Shown here one piece after another: positions 1-8,995 of a DNA stretch of 64,000 nucleotides. Numbering within the stretch: position 1 is the first letter of the stretch; each line of letters starts with the position of its first letter. Where the stretch lies: NCBI RefSeq assembly GCF_943914685.1, contig NZ_CALUCZ010000017.1, positions 1 through 64,000 on the forward strand. Direction: 5' to 3'. The translations under genes were made by a program, and so were the position numbers. This DNA is from an uncultured Mobiluncus sp. GTDB taxonomy: Bacteria > Actinomycetota > Actinomycetes > Actinomycetales > Actinomycetaceae. The notes beneath the pieces are model-generated. The model was given only the letters and a program-made list of their open reading frames with translations. It was not told where the DNA came from and searched no databases.

Positions 1-65
1 CCTTACACCGCAAAGAAAAACCCGAAATAAAGACACACAAAATGTTACTTAACCCCAAAAACGTG

Positions 66-80
66 GAGCCGCCTGAGAGA
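66..80. repeat. 15-bp copy of the tRNA-Thr 3' end
   Basis: The 15 bases at 66-80 are identical to 215-229, which is the 3' acceptor end of the tRNA-Thr gene plus flank, in the same orientation. A repeated tRNA 3' end is what attachment sites of integrases look like, but the interval of about 135 bp holds no integrase and no gene. It may be a remnant or a chance duplication. Confidence 0.5.
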
Positions 81-112
81 CGAGCGGCAGCGCGAAGCGC
101 GTGTGCCGCTCG
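81..112. other. Imperfect hairpin downstream of tRNA-Thr
   Basis: CGAGCGGCA at 81-89 is the exact reverse complement of TGCCGCTCG at 104-112, and CGCG arms nest in the loop. No T-run follows. With the hairpin at 133-155 it makes the tRNA 3' flank highly structured. No coding sequence is seen in 1-215. Confidence 0.45.
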
Positions 113-130
113 CGCGGGGTGCGGAGCCGT

Positions 131-155
131 TAAAAACAGTCCTGTGGACTGTTTT
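131..155 (-). terminator. Intrinsic terminator after tRNA-Thr
   Basis: A 10-bp perfect stem (133-142 with 146-155, arms AAAACAGTCC and GGACTGTTTT) has a 3-base loop. Read on the minus strand it ends in a run of five T. It lies about 60 bases past the 3' end of the tRNA-Thr gene and is well placed to end that transcript. Confidence 0.7.
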
Positions 156-215
156 AGGCGGAGCTCCAGACAGAAAAGGCGACCCGAGAATTAACTTGAG
201 CCGCTGTATAAACAG

Positions 216-288
216 AGCCGCCTGAGAGAATCGAACTCTCGACCTATTCATTACGAGTGAATCGCTCTGCCGACTGAGCTAAGGCGGC
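216..288 (-). tRNA. tRNA-Thr (anticodon CGT)
   Basis: The minus strand folds as a standard 73-base cloverleaf. The acceptor stem is GCCGCCT with AGGCGGC, the D arm GCTC/GAGC, the anticodon stem ATTCA/TGAAT with loop CTCGTAA (anticodon CGT, reading ACG threonine codons), and the T arm GAGAG-TTCGATT-CTCTC. The discriminator base is T and CCA is not encoded. Confidence 0.95.
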
Positions 289-407
289 GGTACGCAAAAT
301 GCGCGGGTTCCATTTTAGCCTGAAAAACGGGTGGTTCCAAACCGTGATAGGCAGGAGGCAGGCCGGTGACAGACTTTGCTGCCTGTCCCCTCGTGCCGCG
401 GGCGCGC

Positions 408-1976
408 CTAATCCAGCTGGCAGGTTTCGCTGTTCGTGGCCGTGATTTTGCCCGAAACCAGGTAAGTGTCGGTGATGGTTTTGACGCAGCCCGGTGCATA
501 GGAGTTGTAGGCCGTGTGGTTCCAGCCTTGCACGGTCAAAAGTTTGGAATGGTCCATCATCTGGCGGGTGTGCTGCGCCATTTTCAGCGGGGTGGCCGGG
601 TCGCTGGTGGTTCCAATCAGCAGGATATCTTCCTCTAGCGGGGGATTGACCTCGCGTTTTGCCGTAGTTTTTGCTTTAACTGGCCAGTTTTCCGCTCCGA
701 GGGAACTGTACGTGAAAAATTCCCCGATGGTGGGATAATCCGCCTCTATCTTTGCCGCGTCCGCTTTCCATTGCGCCATGTCGCCGACCGGCTCATAGTC
801 CAGTGAGTTGATAACCATGAACGCATCGGAGGAGTTGTTCTGATACGTGCCGTCCGCGTTGCGTTCGTTGTAAAAATCAGCACTGTTCAGAAGGCCGGTG
901 CCGTCAGACTCGTTTAGGGCTTGGGACAGGGCGGGCAACAGCTGCTGCCACCAGGAGGCGGTATTGTACATATTGCCGATCAGCCCGGTGAAGGCTTGGG
1001 TGACGGTCAGTTCTCGCCCTCTCTTGGCGGGCATAGGGTTGGTTTTCAGGGAATCCAACAGGGATTTGATCTGAGACATTCCCGAATCCACGTCTCCGTG
1101 CAGCGGGCATTGTTTGGCGTGTTTTTGCTGGCATTGCGTCACGAATTCTCGCAGGGAGGCTTCAAACCCGCTGGCTTGCAGCGTCGACACTTCGTTCATG
1201 TTCAAGGACGGGTCGAGCACCCCGTCTAGCACCATGCGTCCCACCCGGGACGGGAAAAGGTCCGCGTAAATCGCACCCAGATAAGTACCGTAAGAAAATC
1301 CCAGGTAGTAAAGCCTTTCATCGCCGAGTGCGGCCCGCATTATATCCATATCGCGGGCGGTGTTTTCAGTGCTGGCAAACCGGGTCATCTGGGGGGAGTT
1401 CTTTAGGCACTTTTCCCCCAGAGCTTTATAGTCGGCGATATCTGCCGCGCGTCCGGCTTCGGTAGACAGGTCGTAATAGGTCGAGTTGTCCTCATCAAGT
1501 TCCTGGTCAGAGCGGCATTTGATGGTAGGCTGCGAAGCTCCGACTCCGCGTGGGTCAAATCCCAGCACGTCATAGTAGTTTCGCACCGTGTCGCTAAAGA
1601 AATAGGCCACGTTTTCGGGTTTCATGTTTTCCAGTCCGGAGCCGCCGGGCCCGCCGGGGTTCATAATGAGCGTCCCGATACGTGTCTCACGATTGGCAGT
1701 GTTCAAGCGTTTCATCGCGATTTTGGCGTGTTCGCCCTGCGGATTGTCATAGTCGAGGGGTACTTCCAGCATGGCGCACTCGAAGTCGCCTCCGCAGTTC
1801 TTCCACTGCAGGTCTTGAGCGTAATACTCGGCGAGTTTCGGTTGGTCCACAGTTTGGGTGGGGCTGGGCGGTTTGGAGGGCTGTGCCACGGGTTTTTCCG
1901 GGGCGCAGCCAGCTAACCCCGCCAGCGCCAGTCCCACGGCAGCCACAATCCCGAAACCTTTTGTCAGCTTGTTCAT
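408..1976 (-). CDS. Secreted alpha/beta-hydrolase lipoprotein, tripeptidyl-aminopeptidase-like
   Basis: This 522-residue protein begins with a lipoprotein signal: a hydrophobic stretch and lipobox LAGC with Cys24. An alpha/beta-hydrolase fold follows, with the oxyanion-hole motif NPGGPGGSG, the nucleophile elbow GFSYGTYLG, a late acidic segment (TTSDPATP) and the catalytic His in GWNHTAY. The arrangement is that of peptidase family S33 with the TAP-like C-terminal domain, as in Streptomyces tripeptidyl aminopeptidases. It probably trims peptides on the outer face of the membrane. It ends the minus-strand group tmk-holB-hydrolase, with only 3 bases separating it from holB. The substrate cannot be told from sequence. 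Confidence 0.88.
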   Translation of the reverse strand: MNKLTKGFGIVAAVGLALAGLAGCAPEKPVAQPSKPPSPTQTVDQPKLAEYYAQDLQWKNCGGDFECAMLEVPLDYDNPQGEHAKIAMKRLNTANRETRIGTLIMNPGGPGGSGLENMKPENVAYFFSDTVRNYYDVLGFDPRGVGASQPTIKCRSDQELDEDNSTYYDLSTEAGRAADIADYKALGEKCLKNSPQMTRFASTENTARDMDIMRAALGDERLYYLGFSYGTYLGAIYADLFPSRVGRMVLDGVLDPSLNMNEVSTLQASGFEASLREFVTQCQQKHAKQCPLHGDVDSGMSQIKSLLDSLKTNPMPAKRGRELTVTQAFTGLIGNMYNTASWWQQLLPALSQALNESDGTGLLNSADFYNERNADGTYQNNSSDAFMVINSLDYEPVGDMAQWKADAAKIEADYPTIGEFFTYSSLGAENWPVKAKTTAKREVNPPLEEDILLIGTTSDPATPLKMAQHTRQMMDHSKLLTVQGWNHTAYNSYAPGCVKTITDTYLVSGKITATNSETCQLD

Positions 1977-1979
1977 TCT

Positions 1980-3308
1980 CTACCTTCCATTCGCCTTACA
2001 TTTTGCCCTATTCCGGTCCGCCAGTTCCACACAAAGGGCCTCGACGTCCAGGGTGGCGTTGCCGTTTCCCATCAGGCGGCGCCTAGCCCTGCGAATCGCC
2101 TCCAACCGGGCTGTAGTTTCGGCCAGAGACTGCGGTCCGGTCCCGACCCGAGCCACGTAAGCATCGACCAGCTCACCGGCAGGTCGCGACAGATTAATAC
2201 GCGGCTGGGCGGACCCCGCTTGTGCCAGCAGAACATCGCGGTAAAAGCCCGAAATGTCGCCCAAAACTCGGTCCCAAGTGTCGAAGCTGGCGCGCCGGGC
2301 CCGCCGGTGCGCATCGGTCTCGCTGAGCTTGGCTCCCCGCAGAGCTGACTTCACATCCCGGGGCAGCCGAGAATCGGGCGTGTCGGCCGCCAAGCCGAAA
2401 GCCGCTAGGACTTTCGCGCGTTCCTCCCGGTCGTTGGCGCCGCGCAGAGCCTCGGCTTGCTTGTCTACCAGTTTCACCAGGGCGGCTGCCGTCCACATCG
2501 CCTCGGCGCTGGAGCTCAGTTGCGAAATCATGCGCAGCACCCCCAGCCGTTCAGAGCGCAGCTGCGGGTCATAAGCCAGCGCTCGGGCCCGTCCCACGTG
2601 CGATTCAGCGGCGGCGGCGACTTCAGCGGCGAGTTCGGGGCTGATGGAGGCGTCTTGACGAACCAGTAGCTCCGCCACCGCGGCGGGGCTGGGCAGGGTG
2701 AGCTGCACTAGGCGGGTGCGGGAGCGAACTGTCGAGAGCACGTCGGCGGCGCTGGGGGCGCACAGCACCCACACGGTACGCTCGGGAGGTTCTTCAATGG
2801 ATTTCAGCAGCAGGTTGGAGCTGTATTCGCTCATACGGTCGTAGTCTTCGATGATGATGATGTTCCATTCTCCGCGGACCGGCCGCCGGTAGGCTTGCTG
2901 GACCAGGGCTTTCACATCATCAAACTTAATTTCGACCATTTCGGTGGTCATCACGCTGACATCGGCGTGGGTGCCTTGGCGCACGTCCCGGCAGGCCGGG
3001 CAGATTCCGCAGCCGGGAGTATCCGGATTCTCACACTCCAACGCGGCGGCGAAGGCTTTGGCGGCGGTGGATCGCCCTGATCCGGGTGGGCCAACCACCA
3101 GCCAGGAATGTGTCATGGCCGCGAGGTTCGTGCCGGCGTCCGTGCCTCCGTCTGGCGTGGCGTTTTCTGGAGAGGCCATAAGGTCAGCAGGGCGGTTTTG
3201 GGCCGCGATAAGGCCCCGGGCGGCAGCGGCCGCTTGGGAGAACTGAGAGATAGCTCGGGTCTGACCGGCTACCTCAGCCCATACACCGCCGCTGGGGTTG
3301 ATACTCAT
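1980..3308 (-). CDS. holB: DNA polymerase III delta' subunit
   Basis: This is a clamp-loader AAA+ ATPase subunit of the replicative polymerase. A Walker A motif (GPPGSGRSTAAK) is followed by a zinc-binding cluster with four Cys (the CENPDTPGCGICPAC region) and a sensor segment with Arg (STVRSRTRLV). The start chosen is the ATG at 3308, giving MSINPSGGVW, which matches the short N-terminus usual in the family. The frame is open to a GTG at 3335 that would overlap tmk by 7 bases and add 9 residues. Neither start has a strong ribosome site. The tmk-holB order is conserved in actinobacteria. Confidence 0.9.
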   Translation of the reverse strand: MSINPSGGVWAEVAGQTRAISQFSQAAAAARGLIAAQNRPADLMASPENATPDGGTDAGTNLAAMTHSWLVVGPPGSGRSTAAKAFAAALECENPDTPGCGICPACRDVRQGTHADVSVMTTEMVEIKFDDVKALVQQAYRRPVRGEWNIIIIEDYDRMSEYSSNLLLKSIEEPPERTVWVLCAPSAADVLSTVRSRTRLVQLTLPSPAAVAELLVRQDASISPELAAEVAAAAESHVGRARALAYDPQLRSERLGVLRMISQLSSSAEAMWTAAALVKLVDKQAEALRGANDREERAKVLAAFGLAADTPDSRLPRDVKSALRGAKLSETDAHRRARRASFDTWDRVLGDISGFYRDVLLAQAGSAQPRINLSRPAGELVDAYVARVGTGPQSLAETTARLEAIRRARRRLMGNGNATLDVEALCVELADRNRAKCKANGR

Positions 3309-3328
3309 GTTCACCGTGACTTTCCGGC

Positions 3329-4048
3329 TCACCACGACTTGATGACCGGCAGCATCTGAGCTAGGCGCAGCCGCACCTGAGTGGCGATTTCCTCTACCGG
3401 CAGGCTCGCGTCAACGACCAGCCAAGTGTCCTGTCCCTCGCTCATTCGCAGGAAATCCTCCCGGACCCGCTTTTGAAAGTCGAGCCCGGCGCGTTCCATC
3501 CGATCCGGGCTGCCCAGGGACGTATCGGCCGCCTGGCGCGCCGCCGCCGCCTCGGGGTCCAAGTCCAGCAGCACCGTTAGATTCGGAACTAATCCCCCCG
3601 TAGCCCACATGGACAAATCGCGGATTTCCCGGGCTCCGAGCTCCCGCCCATGCCCCTGATAGGCGATAGAGGAAGCCAGATAGCGGTCAGTAATCACGAC
3701 TTTGCCGTCATTGATAGCGGGAATAATGAGCTTGTGTACGTGTTGGGCACGGTCAGCGGCAAACAGCAGCGCTTCGGCACGAGCCGACACGTCCCCCGCG
3801 TCCAGCAGCAGTTGGCGCAGAGCCACCCCCAGGTCGGTCCCACCGGGCTCGCGCGTCTCGATGACGTCCCAACCCTGTTGGCGAACCCACGACGCAGCCC
3901 GCGTAATTTGAGTGGTCTTGCCCACCCCGTCGCAGCCTTCAAAAGCCACAAATAGCCCCTGGGTGGGGCGAACCTCCACCACCCGGCCAAAATCAACGTT
4001 GGTTTGCGGGCGAAATTCGCCCATCCCGAGCGCTTCTGTAAACGACAT
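3329..4048 (-). CDS. tmk: Thymidylate kinase (dTMP kinase)
   Basis: This enzyme phosphorylates dTMP to dTDP in pyrimidine deoxynucleotide synthesis. The P-loop FEGCDGVGKTTQ lies at residues 37-47. The dTMP-binding motif TREPGGTDLG and the DRYLASSIAYQG segment follow. At 239 residues it is about 30 longer than most bacterial enzymes because of an N-terminal extension ahead of the first strand. The ATG at 4048 has AGGA 7 bases upstream, which supports the long form. It is the first gene of the minus-strand group and is divergent from purD. Confidence 0.93.
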   Translation of the reverse strand: MSFTEALGMGEFRPQTNVDFGRVVEVRPTQGLFVAFEGCDGVGKTTQITRAASWVRQQGWDVIETREPGGTDLGVALRQLLLDAGDVSARAEALLFAADRAQHVHKLIIPAINDGKVVITDRYLASSIAYQGHGRELGAREIRDLSMWATGGLVPNLTVLLDLDPEAAAARQAADTSLGSPDRMERAGLDFQKRVREDFLRMSEGQDTWLVVDASLPVEEIATQVRLRLAQMLPVIKSW

Positions 4049-4129
4049 ACCAATATCCTAACAGCCGCCCCGGAGGCGAAATTTAACTCCCTATTATCGA
4101 TAAGTCTAAAAAGCGATTAAACTGAGATT

Positions 4130-5392
4130 ATGAAGGTTTTACTTTTGGGAAGCGGCGGGCGCGAACACGCGCTGGCCAGGGCTATTGCCAAATCAACACT
4201 GTTGGACAAGCTGTGGATTGCTCCCGGTAATCCTGGCACCGCCGCTCTCGGAGAAAACGTCAGATGTGCTATTGACGAACCGGCGCAAGTGCTGGAACTG
4301 GCACGGTCTTTGCACCCCGACTTGGTGGTAGTCGGGCCGGAAGCCCCCCTGGTCAAGGGGGTTGCTGATGCCCTGCGTGAGGCGGGGTACAAAGTTTTCG
4401 GTCCCGGACGTTTGGCCGCCCGCTTGGAGGGTTCCAAAGCGTTCGCGAAAACGATTATGCGCCAGGCCCGGGTCGCTACCGCCGCTTCGGTAGCCTGCCG
4501 TACTCTGGACGAGGCCCGGGAGGCTTTGCGGCGTTTCGGGGCTCCTTACGTGGTCAAGCAAGACGGCTTGGCTGCCGGGAAAGGTGTGGTGGTGACGTCT
4601 GACTTTGACACCGCCGTGGCTCACGCCGCCGCCTGCATTGAAGCGATGGCGAATCCCCACGAACCCGCGGTCGTCATCGAAGAATTCTTGGACGGGCCAG
4701 AAGCCTCCGTGTTCTGCATCTGCGATGGTCACGACGCAGTTGCTCTGCCCGCTGCTCAGGACTACAAACGCGCCTACGACCACAACGAGGGACCCAACAC
4801 GGGCGGCATGGGCGCCTACTCGCCGTTGCCGTGGGCTCCGGAAGATTTGGCTCGCCGGACTGCCCAGGAAATCGCCCTCCCGGTGTGTAATGTGCTGGCT
4901 AACCAGGGCTGCGACTTTATCGGTTTGCTTTATGTGGGTCTGGCTCTGACCTCACGCGGGCCGCGGGTGGTCGAGTTCAACGTCCGGTTTGGGGATCCGG
5001 AAACCCAGTCGGTGCTGGAACGCTTGGATACGGATTTGTTAGCGCTTTTGGCAGCGGCGGCCGATGGTAACTTGGCGGCGGCCCCACAGCTCAAGGTCAG
5101 CGATGAGGCCGTGGTGAACGTGGTTCTGGCCGCCTCCGGTTATCCGCAGGCGCCCGTGAAAGGCGGTGTCATCACCGGTCTAGAGGCCGCGAGTCAGGTG
5201 CCGGGGGTACACATTATTCACGCGGGTACGAAAGTTAACGAGGCTGGTCAGCTCATTGCTAACGGGGGACGGGTGCTGTCAGTAGTCGCGCGGGGAAGCG
5301 ACATGAGTGAAGCCCGACAGCGTGCCTACCAGGCCATGCAAAGCATCACCCTAGAGAATTCGCACTACCGCACGGACATTGCCGAGTTCTAA
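4130..5392 (+). CDS. purD: Phosphoribosylamine-glycine ligase (GARS)
   Basis: This ATP-grasp enzyme performs the second step of de novo purine synthesis, joining phosphoribosylamine and glycine. The N-terminus GSGGREHALA, the ATP-grasp core (VVKQDGLAAGKGVVV) and NTGGMGAYSP are typical, and 420 residues is normal length. It stands alone here, with purC, purS, purQ and purL 42 kb downstream. There is no clear Shine-Dalgarno before the ATG. A TAAACT hexamer ends 6 bases upstream of the ATG, so the mRNA may be nearly leaderless (inference). Confidence 0.95.
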   Translation: MKVLLLGSGGREHALARAIAKSTLLDKLWIAPGNPGTAALGENVRCAIDEPAQVLELARSLHPDLVVVGPEAPLVKGVADALREAGYKVFGPGRLAARLEGSKAFAKTIMRQARVATAASVACRTLDEAREALRRFGAPYVVKQDGLAAGKGVVVTSDFDTAVAHAAACIEAMANPHEPAVVIEEFLDGPEASVFCICDGHDAVALPAAQDYKRAYDHNEGPNTGGMGAYSPLPWAPEDLARRTAQEIALPVCNVLANQGCDFIGLLYVGLALTSRGPRVVEFNVRFGDPETQSVLERLDTDLLALLAAAADGNLAAAPQLKVSDEAVVNVVLAASGYPQAPVKGGVITGLEAASQVPGVHIIHAGTKVNEAGQLIANGGRVLSVVARGSDMSEARQRAYQAMQSITLENSHYRTDIAEF

Positions 5393-5429
5393 AAACCACC
5401 CCAGCGCCGCGGCTCGTGCCGGGGCGCTG
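5392..5429 (-). terminator. Terminator between convergent purD and fliW
   Basis: CAGCGCC at 5402-5408 pairs with GGCGCTG at 5423-5429. On the minus strand the hairpin is followed by GGGTGG and then a short T-run, so it would serve fliW best. There is no T-run on the plus strand for purD. Confidence 0.5.
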
Positions 5430-5460
5430 ATAGGTCATCGTGGTACCGAAAGACTGAAAT

Positions 5461-5913
5461 TTAGGATTCCTTGGGGTCTCCGATGGGCGCCTGTAACGGC
5501 CAGTCCTGATCCTCTAACACGACCTGCAGGGCATTCATGTTCTCTGGGTTGATAACCAGGGGTGCCAGCAGGTTTGCCGTGTGGGGATAGGATCCCGTAG
5601 CGGGGTGAACAATGACGAGAATAAAAGGTTCCTCGCCCCTATCCAAGCCAATGCGTTCCCGCGCTGAGGAGGGAATCATCGGGGTATACCCGTCAAAGAA
5701 AGCAATCGGCGGAACCGCAAAGAGGCGAACATTAGGGTCAATAACAGACTTCAAAGTCCATAAAACCCCGGTCTCGTCAACTGCGGTAAGGCTGAAATCC
5801 AGGTGGGTTTCCAAGCCCGGCATGGGCCGAATCATCCGGATTTTAAGCGTCGGAAAATCCTCGCCGTCGCCGGCGTTTTCAGTGTTTTCGGTAACTTCGT
5901 CGTTAGTGCTCAT
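5461..5913 (-). CDS. fliW: Flagellar assembly factor FliW
   Basis: FliW is a small cytoplasmic protein that binds flagellin, and when free it binds CsrA and relieves repression of flagellin translation. The family pattern is clear: PMPGLE near the N-terminus, a central FAVPP segment, and TANLLAPLVINPENM with QVVLEDQDWPL at the end. The N-terminus carries about 20 extra acidic residues. The ATG overlaps the flgL stop (ATGA), so translation is probably coupled. Its partner csrA is at 38931, 33 kb away, rather than adjacent as in Bacillus. Confidence 0.93.
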   Translation of the reverse strand: MSTNDEVTENTENAGDGEDFPTLKIRMIRPMPGLETHLDFSLTAVDETGVLWTLKSVIDPNVRLFAVPPIAFFDGYTPMIPSSARERIGLDRGEEPFILVIVHPATGSYPHTANLLAPLVINPENMNALQVVLEDQDWPLQAPIGDPKES

Positions 5914-6902
5914 CGTAAGTAGTCTAGCAAAGTTGGTTGCACGACACGCTGAGTTGAACTGAGGGAAGCTTGGTAGGCCATATTTGCCAGAGACATTTCA
6001 ATCGTGGCGGCTTGAATATCGACGTTTTCAACATCGGAAAGCTGTTTATTGACGGCCTGCAAATCCCCTACGATATGTTCTTGTGCCTCGATAACTTGCT
6101 TGTGGCGCGCCCCCAAAGTGGACATGCCTTCATACAAATCTTGAGCTTTCTTGTCGAGCTGGTTTTGGATAGCCAGAAGTTTGTCGACATTCTCGCCTTC
6201 CAGAGTTCCGGTACGCAGAATCTTGGCTGCTTCCGTCAAAAGGTTCATGGCGGAGGGGTTGTTGGAAGTATCGATAGTGGTGGCTGGGGTGCCGGTCCAC
6301 TTAATAGTACCGGTACCGAAAATCTGGTTTCCGTCCATATTTGCCGGCAGTATCGTGTTGGCGTTGATACGACGATTGACGGGCTTAGCGGTCACTTCGT
6401 CTTTCTCGGTGGGCAGGAAAATCCGGTTTCCCTCAGCGTCCACACCGGGGCGGAAAACACTGCCCTTGTCGGAATTTCCAGCAAAAACCGTGCGCCCCAG
6501 GTAAGTGGCGTTGGTCTGGGACATGATGGCTTGAGCCTGTTGTTCCAGATCGGCGGCGAGTGCCCGCAGAGAGGTGGGTCCGTTAGCCGAGTTCACGGAA
6601 TGAATCAGGGTGGTCTTGGCTTTACGGTACATATCCGAAACGGACAACATGGCGGAATCCGCTGTCTGCATCCAGGAAGCGGCGTCGTCAATGTTGCGCT
6701 GGTATTGTTCCGTGGCTGACTTTTCCTTACGCAGTCGCATGGACGATACAGAAGATGCGGGATCATCAGAGGCGAACTTCATGCGTTTGCCAGAGGACAT
6801 CTGCTCATTGACGTCGGCCAAGCGAGCGAAATTTCGCTGCACGGACGCCAGAGAGGAACTCGCCATCATCGAGGTTGTCATGCGGGTAATCATGCCACTC
6901 AC
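5910..6902 (-). CDS. flgL: Flagellar hook-filament junction protein FlgL
   Basis: FlgL (HAP3) joins hook and filament outside the cell. This 330-residue protein has flagellin-like coiled-coil ends, an N-terminal segment (RMTTSMMASSSLASVQRN) and a C-terminal segment ending SLANMAYQASLSSTQRV, with a variable middle. The GTG at 6902 is chosen because it forms a GTGA overlap with the flgK stop. An ATG 9 bases further in is the alternative. It sits between flgK and fliW in one unit. Confidence 0.93.
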   Translation of the reverse strand: MSGMITRMTTSMMASSSLASVQRNFARLADVNEQMSSGKRMKFASDDPASSVSSMRLRKEKSATEQYQRNIDDAASWMQTADSAMLSVSDMYRKAKTTLIHSVNSANGPTSLRALAADLEQQAQAIMSQTNATYLGRTVFAGNSDKGSVFRPGVDAEGNRIFLPTEKDEVTAKPVNRRINANTILPANMDGNQIFGTGTIKWTGTPATTIDTSNNPSAMNLLTEAAKILRTGTLEGENVDKLLAIQNQLDKKAQDLYEGMSTLGARHKQVIEAQEHIVGDLQAVNKQLSDVENVDIQAATIEMSLANMAYQASLSSTQRVVQPTLLDYLR

Positions 6903-8869
6903 CTACCTAAGTTGATAAGGGTCTCCAGCATCTGGTTAACAGTGCTGGTGATTCTGGCCGCGCCCGCGTAGGCGTGCTGGCCGCGAATCAGGTTCATTAC
7001 TTCTTCGTTCATGTCCACACTGGATTGGCTCTTTTGCTGTTGCTCGGCAATGTGGCGTGTCTGCTCAGCCAGGGTGTATTTGTCGGAGGCTCCCGAGGCG
7101 TGTACCCCGATGTCAACGACGGACTTACCCCACTCATTGAGCGCTGAGGTGGGAGCGTCCTGCTGGCCTCCCAGCCTCAGAGCGACGGAACCGTCATAGA
7201 TACCACCAACCTCTACGCCGGCGGCGATGGCCTGCGGGTCAGTAATCGCGACTTTGAGGCGCATTGCAGCGGGCAGTTTGTTGTCGGTGGCGGCAAACTT
7301 AAAGAAGTCCCCACCGTCTTCCTTTACGGTTTCGTAGATGGCGGCATGTCCGGGATTGCTCTGTTCAAGTTCCGCCACCTTGTCTTGCACGGCCCGGTCG
7401 AAAAGCTCGTCTGTCTGGTAGTCGCTGCGCTTTATAGTTACGCCAGCGTCGGCCAGGCGGTTCGGATCGGTCGTGTCTTTGCTCAGGTCCGCGAGCTTAA
7501 ACTTTACTTCCTTGGTCAAGAGGGTCTTGGTGTTGTTTTTCCCGCCTTGAGCCACATCGTTGGCGTGGATGGCGTTGACTTCCGTGGCGATATTCGTAGC
7601 CACATCGTTATAGAGTTTGCCGGCTTCTGCCCAAGAGCCGCCTTTGCCGATGGTGCCCGAAACTCCGGGAATCTCGGCCGGTCGTAAGTTTTGGGCAATA
7701 CCGCCGATGACTCCTTCTTTAATAGCGATTTCATGTCCGCCAATGTCCCAGGTCAAGCGCACTGGTCCTTCATCACGATGGAAATCGCCCAGAGCAAACT
7801 CCTGATCGGTGCCAGAGACTTTGCTGCCATTATTTTCCATGTCATAAAAGGCTACGTATTTGTGGCCGACTTTCGACGGATCAGGGGCGTCATCAGTGGT
7901 ATATACGCTCACCTTTGCCTGGTATTTCTGGATTTCAACCCCGTTGCGGGTAAATACAGCGTCCAGGCGCTTTCCGCCGGCAGTAAGGGCATCGACAGAT
8001 TTTTGGTACATCTCGCGCGGAGCCGCATCGATTCCCGGCATGTCATAAGAACCGGAAACCACAAAATGGTTCGCATAGTCCTTGCCGACCAGAGAGTTAC
8101 CGGACAGCATGATTTCAATCGTGCCGTCTTCGTAAGCAGTACCAATCATAGACGGGTGCGGGGCATTTTCTTTCGTGTAAATAGCCTTCGACTTTCGCAC
8201 GGTGGCCCCAGTCAGCTCCGAAATATGCAGGGCTAGCTTGTCCCGCTCATCAATCAGGTGGTTGACGTTTTGGCCCATCAAGGTTCCTCGGCGAATCCGG
8301 TCGTTGAGGTTTACCACGGAATCCATTGTAGTATTCAAGTCAGAAACATGGGCTTCTAGTTCGTGCCTAGCGTTCTTCCACTGGTCGGAAATATGTGTGT
8401 ACCCGGTCTGAATCTGGGTTACGAGCGCTTGGGCGTTACCAATGGCGGTCGCGCGTGCCCCACGGTTGTCCGAAGAGTTGTTGACATCTCCCCAGGACTT
8501 GTAAAAGTTTCGTAGTGAGTTGGATACGGACATCTTGCCCAATTCGTCCATAGACGCTTCAATCGCTTTCCAGGATTTGGAAATCTGTTTTGTTGAGGCG
8601 GCACGACCCGTCTCCAGGCGGAGCTTCGCGTCGAGGAAGAAATCACCTAGACGGAGTTCCCCAGTAACCTCTACGCCACCGCCCTGGGGGACAGAACCTG
8701 CAAAGATAGATGGTTCCGAACCGATACCCAGAGCCCGCTGTTCAACGCGCTGGCGGGTGTACCCAGGAGTGTTCAAGTTGTTGATGTTTTGCCCGGAAAC
8801 CTCGATGAGACGTTGGGCTGCATAAAGACCGGTCAGTCCGGCGTTCAGCGAAGAAAACGTTGAACCCAT
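6899..8869 (-). CDS. flgK: Flagellar hook-associated protein 1 FlgK
   Basis: FlgK (HAP1) is the first junction protein on the hook. The N-terminus SSLNAGLTGLYAAQ and NNLNTPGYTRQRV are the flagellar rod/hook/HAP signature. The C-terminal helix (VDMNEEVMNLIRGQHAYAG with a TVNQMLETLINLGR end) is also typical. At 656 residues it is longer than average because of the central surface domain. The ATG at 8869 has AAAGGA 7 bases upstream. flgN is 126 bases upstream on the same strand. Confidence 0.95.
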   Translation of the reverse strand: MGSTFSSLNAGLTGLYAAQRLIEVSGQNINNLNTPGYTRQRVEQRALGIGSEPSIFAGSVPQGGGVEVTGELRLGDFFLDAKLRLETGRAASTKQISKSWKAIEASMDELGKMSVSNSLRNFYKSWGDVNNSSDNRGARATAIGNAQALVTQIQTGYTHISDQWKNARHELEAHVSDLNTTMDSVVNLNDRIRRGTLMGQNVNHLIDERDKLALHISELTGATVRKSKAIYTKENAPHPSMIGTAYEDGTIEIMLSGNSLVGKDYANHFVVSGSYDMPGIDAAPREMYQKSVDALTAGGKRLDAVFTRNGVEIQKYQAKVSVYTTDDAPDPSKVGHKYVAFYDMENNGSKVSGTDQEFALGDFHRDEGPVRLTWDIGGHEIAIKEGVIGGIAQNLRPAEIPGVSGTIGKGGSWAEAGKLYNDVATNIATEVNAIHANDVAQGGKNNTKTLLTKEVKFKLADLSKDTTDPNRLADAGVTIKRSDYQTDELFDRAVQDKVAELEQSNPGHAAIYETVKEDGGDFFKFAATDNKLPAAMRLKVAITDPQAIAAGVEVGGIYDGSVALRLGGQQDAPTSALNEWGKSVVDIGVHASGASDKYTLAEQTRHIAEQQQKSQSSVDMNEEVMNLIRGQHAYAGAARITSTVNQMLETLINLGR

Positions 8870-8995
8870 CGGAGTGTCCTTTCTCTAGCCTGTGTGCTTA
8901 CTCAATCTTTGTGACGCCTCACGCGCTCACGTTTAAGCCCATCGGCTTGAAAGGGTCGGATATGAGAGTTTTTTGAAAACCCCGTGGCCTTGTTC

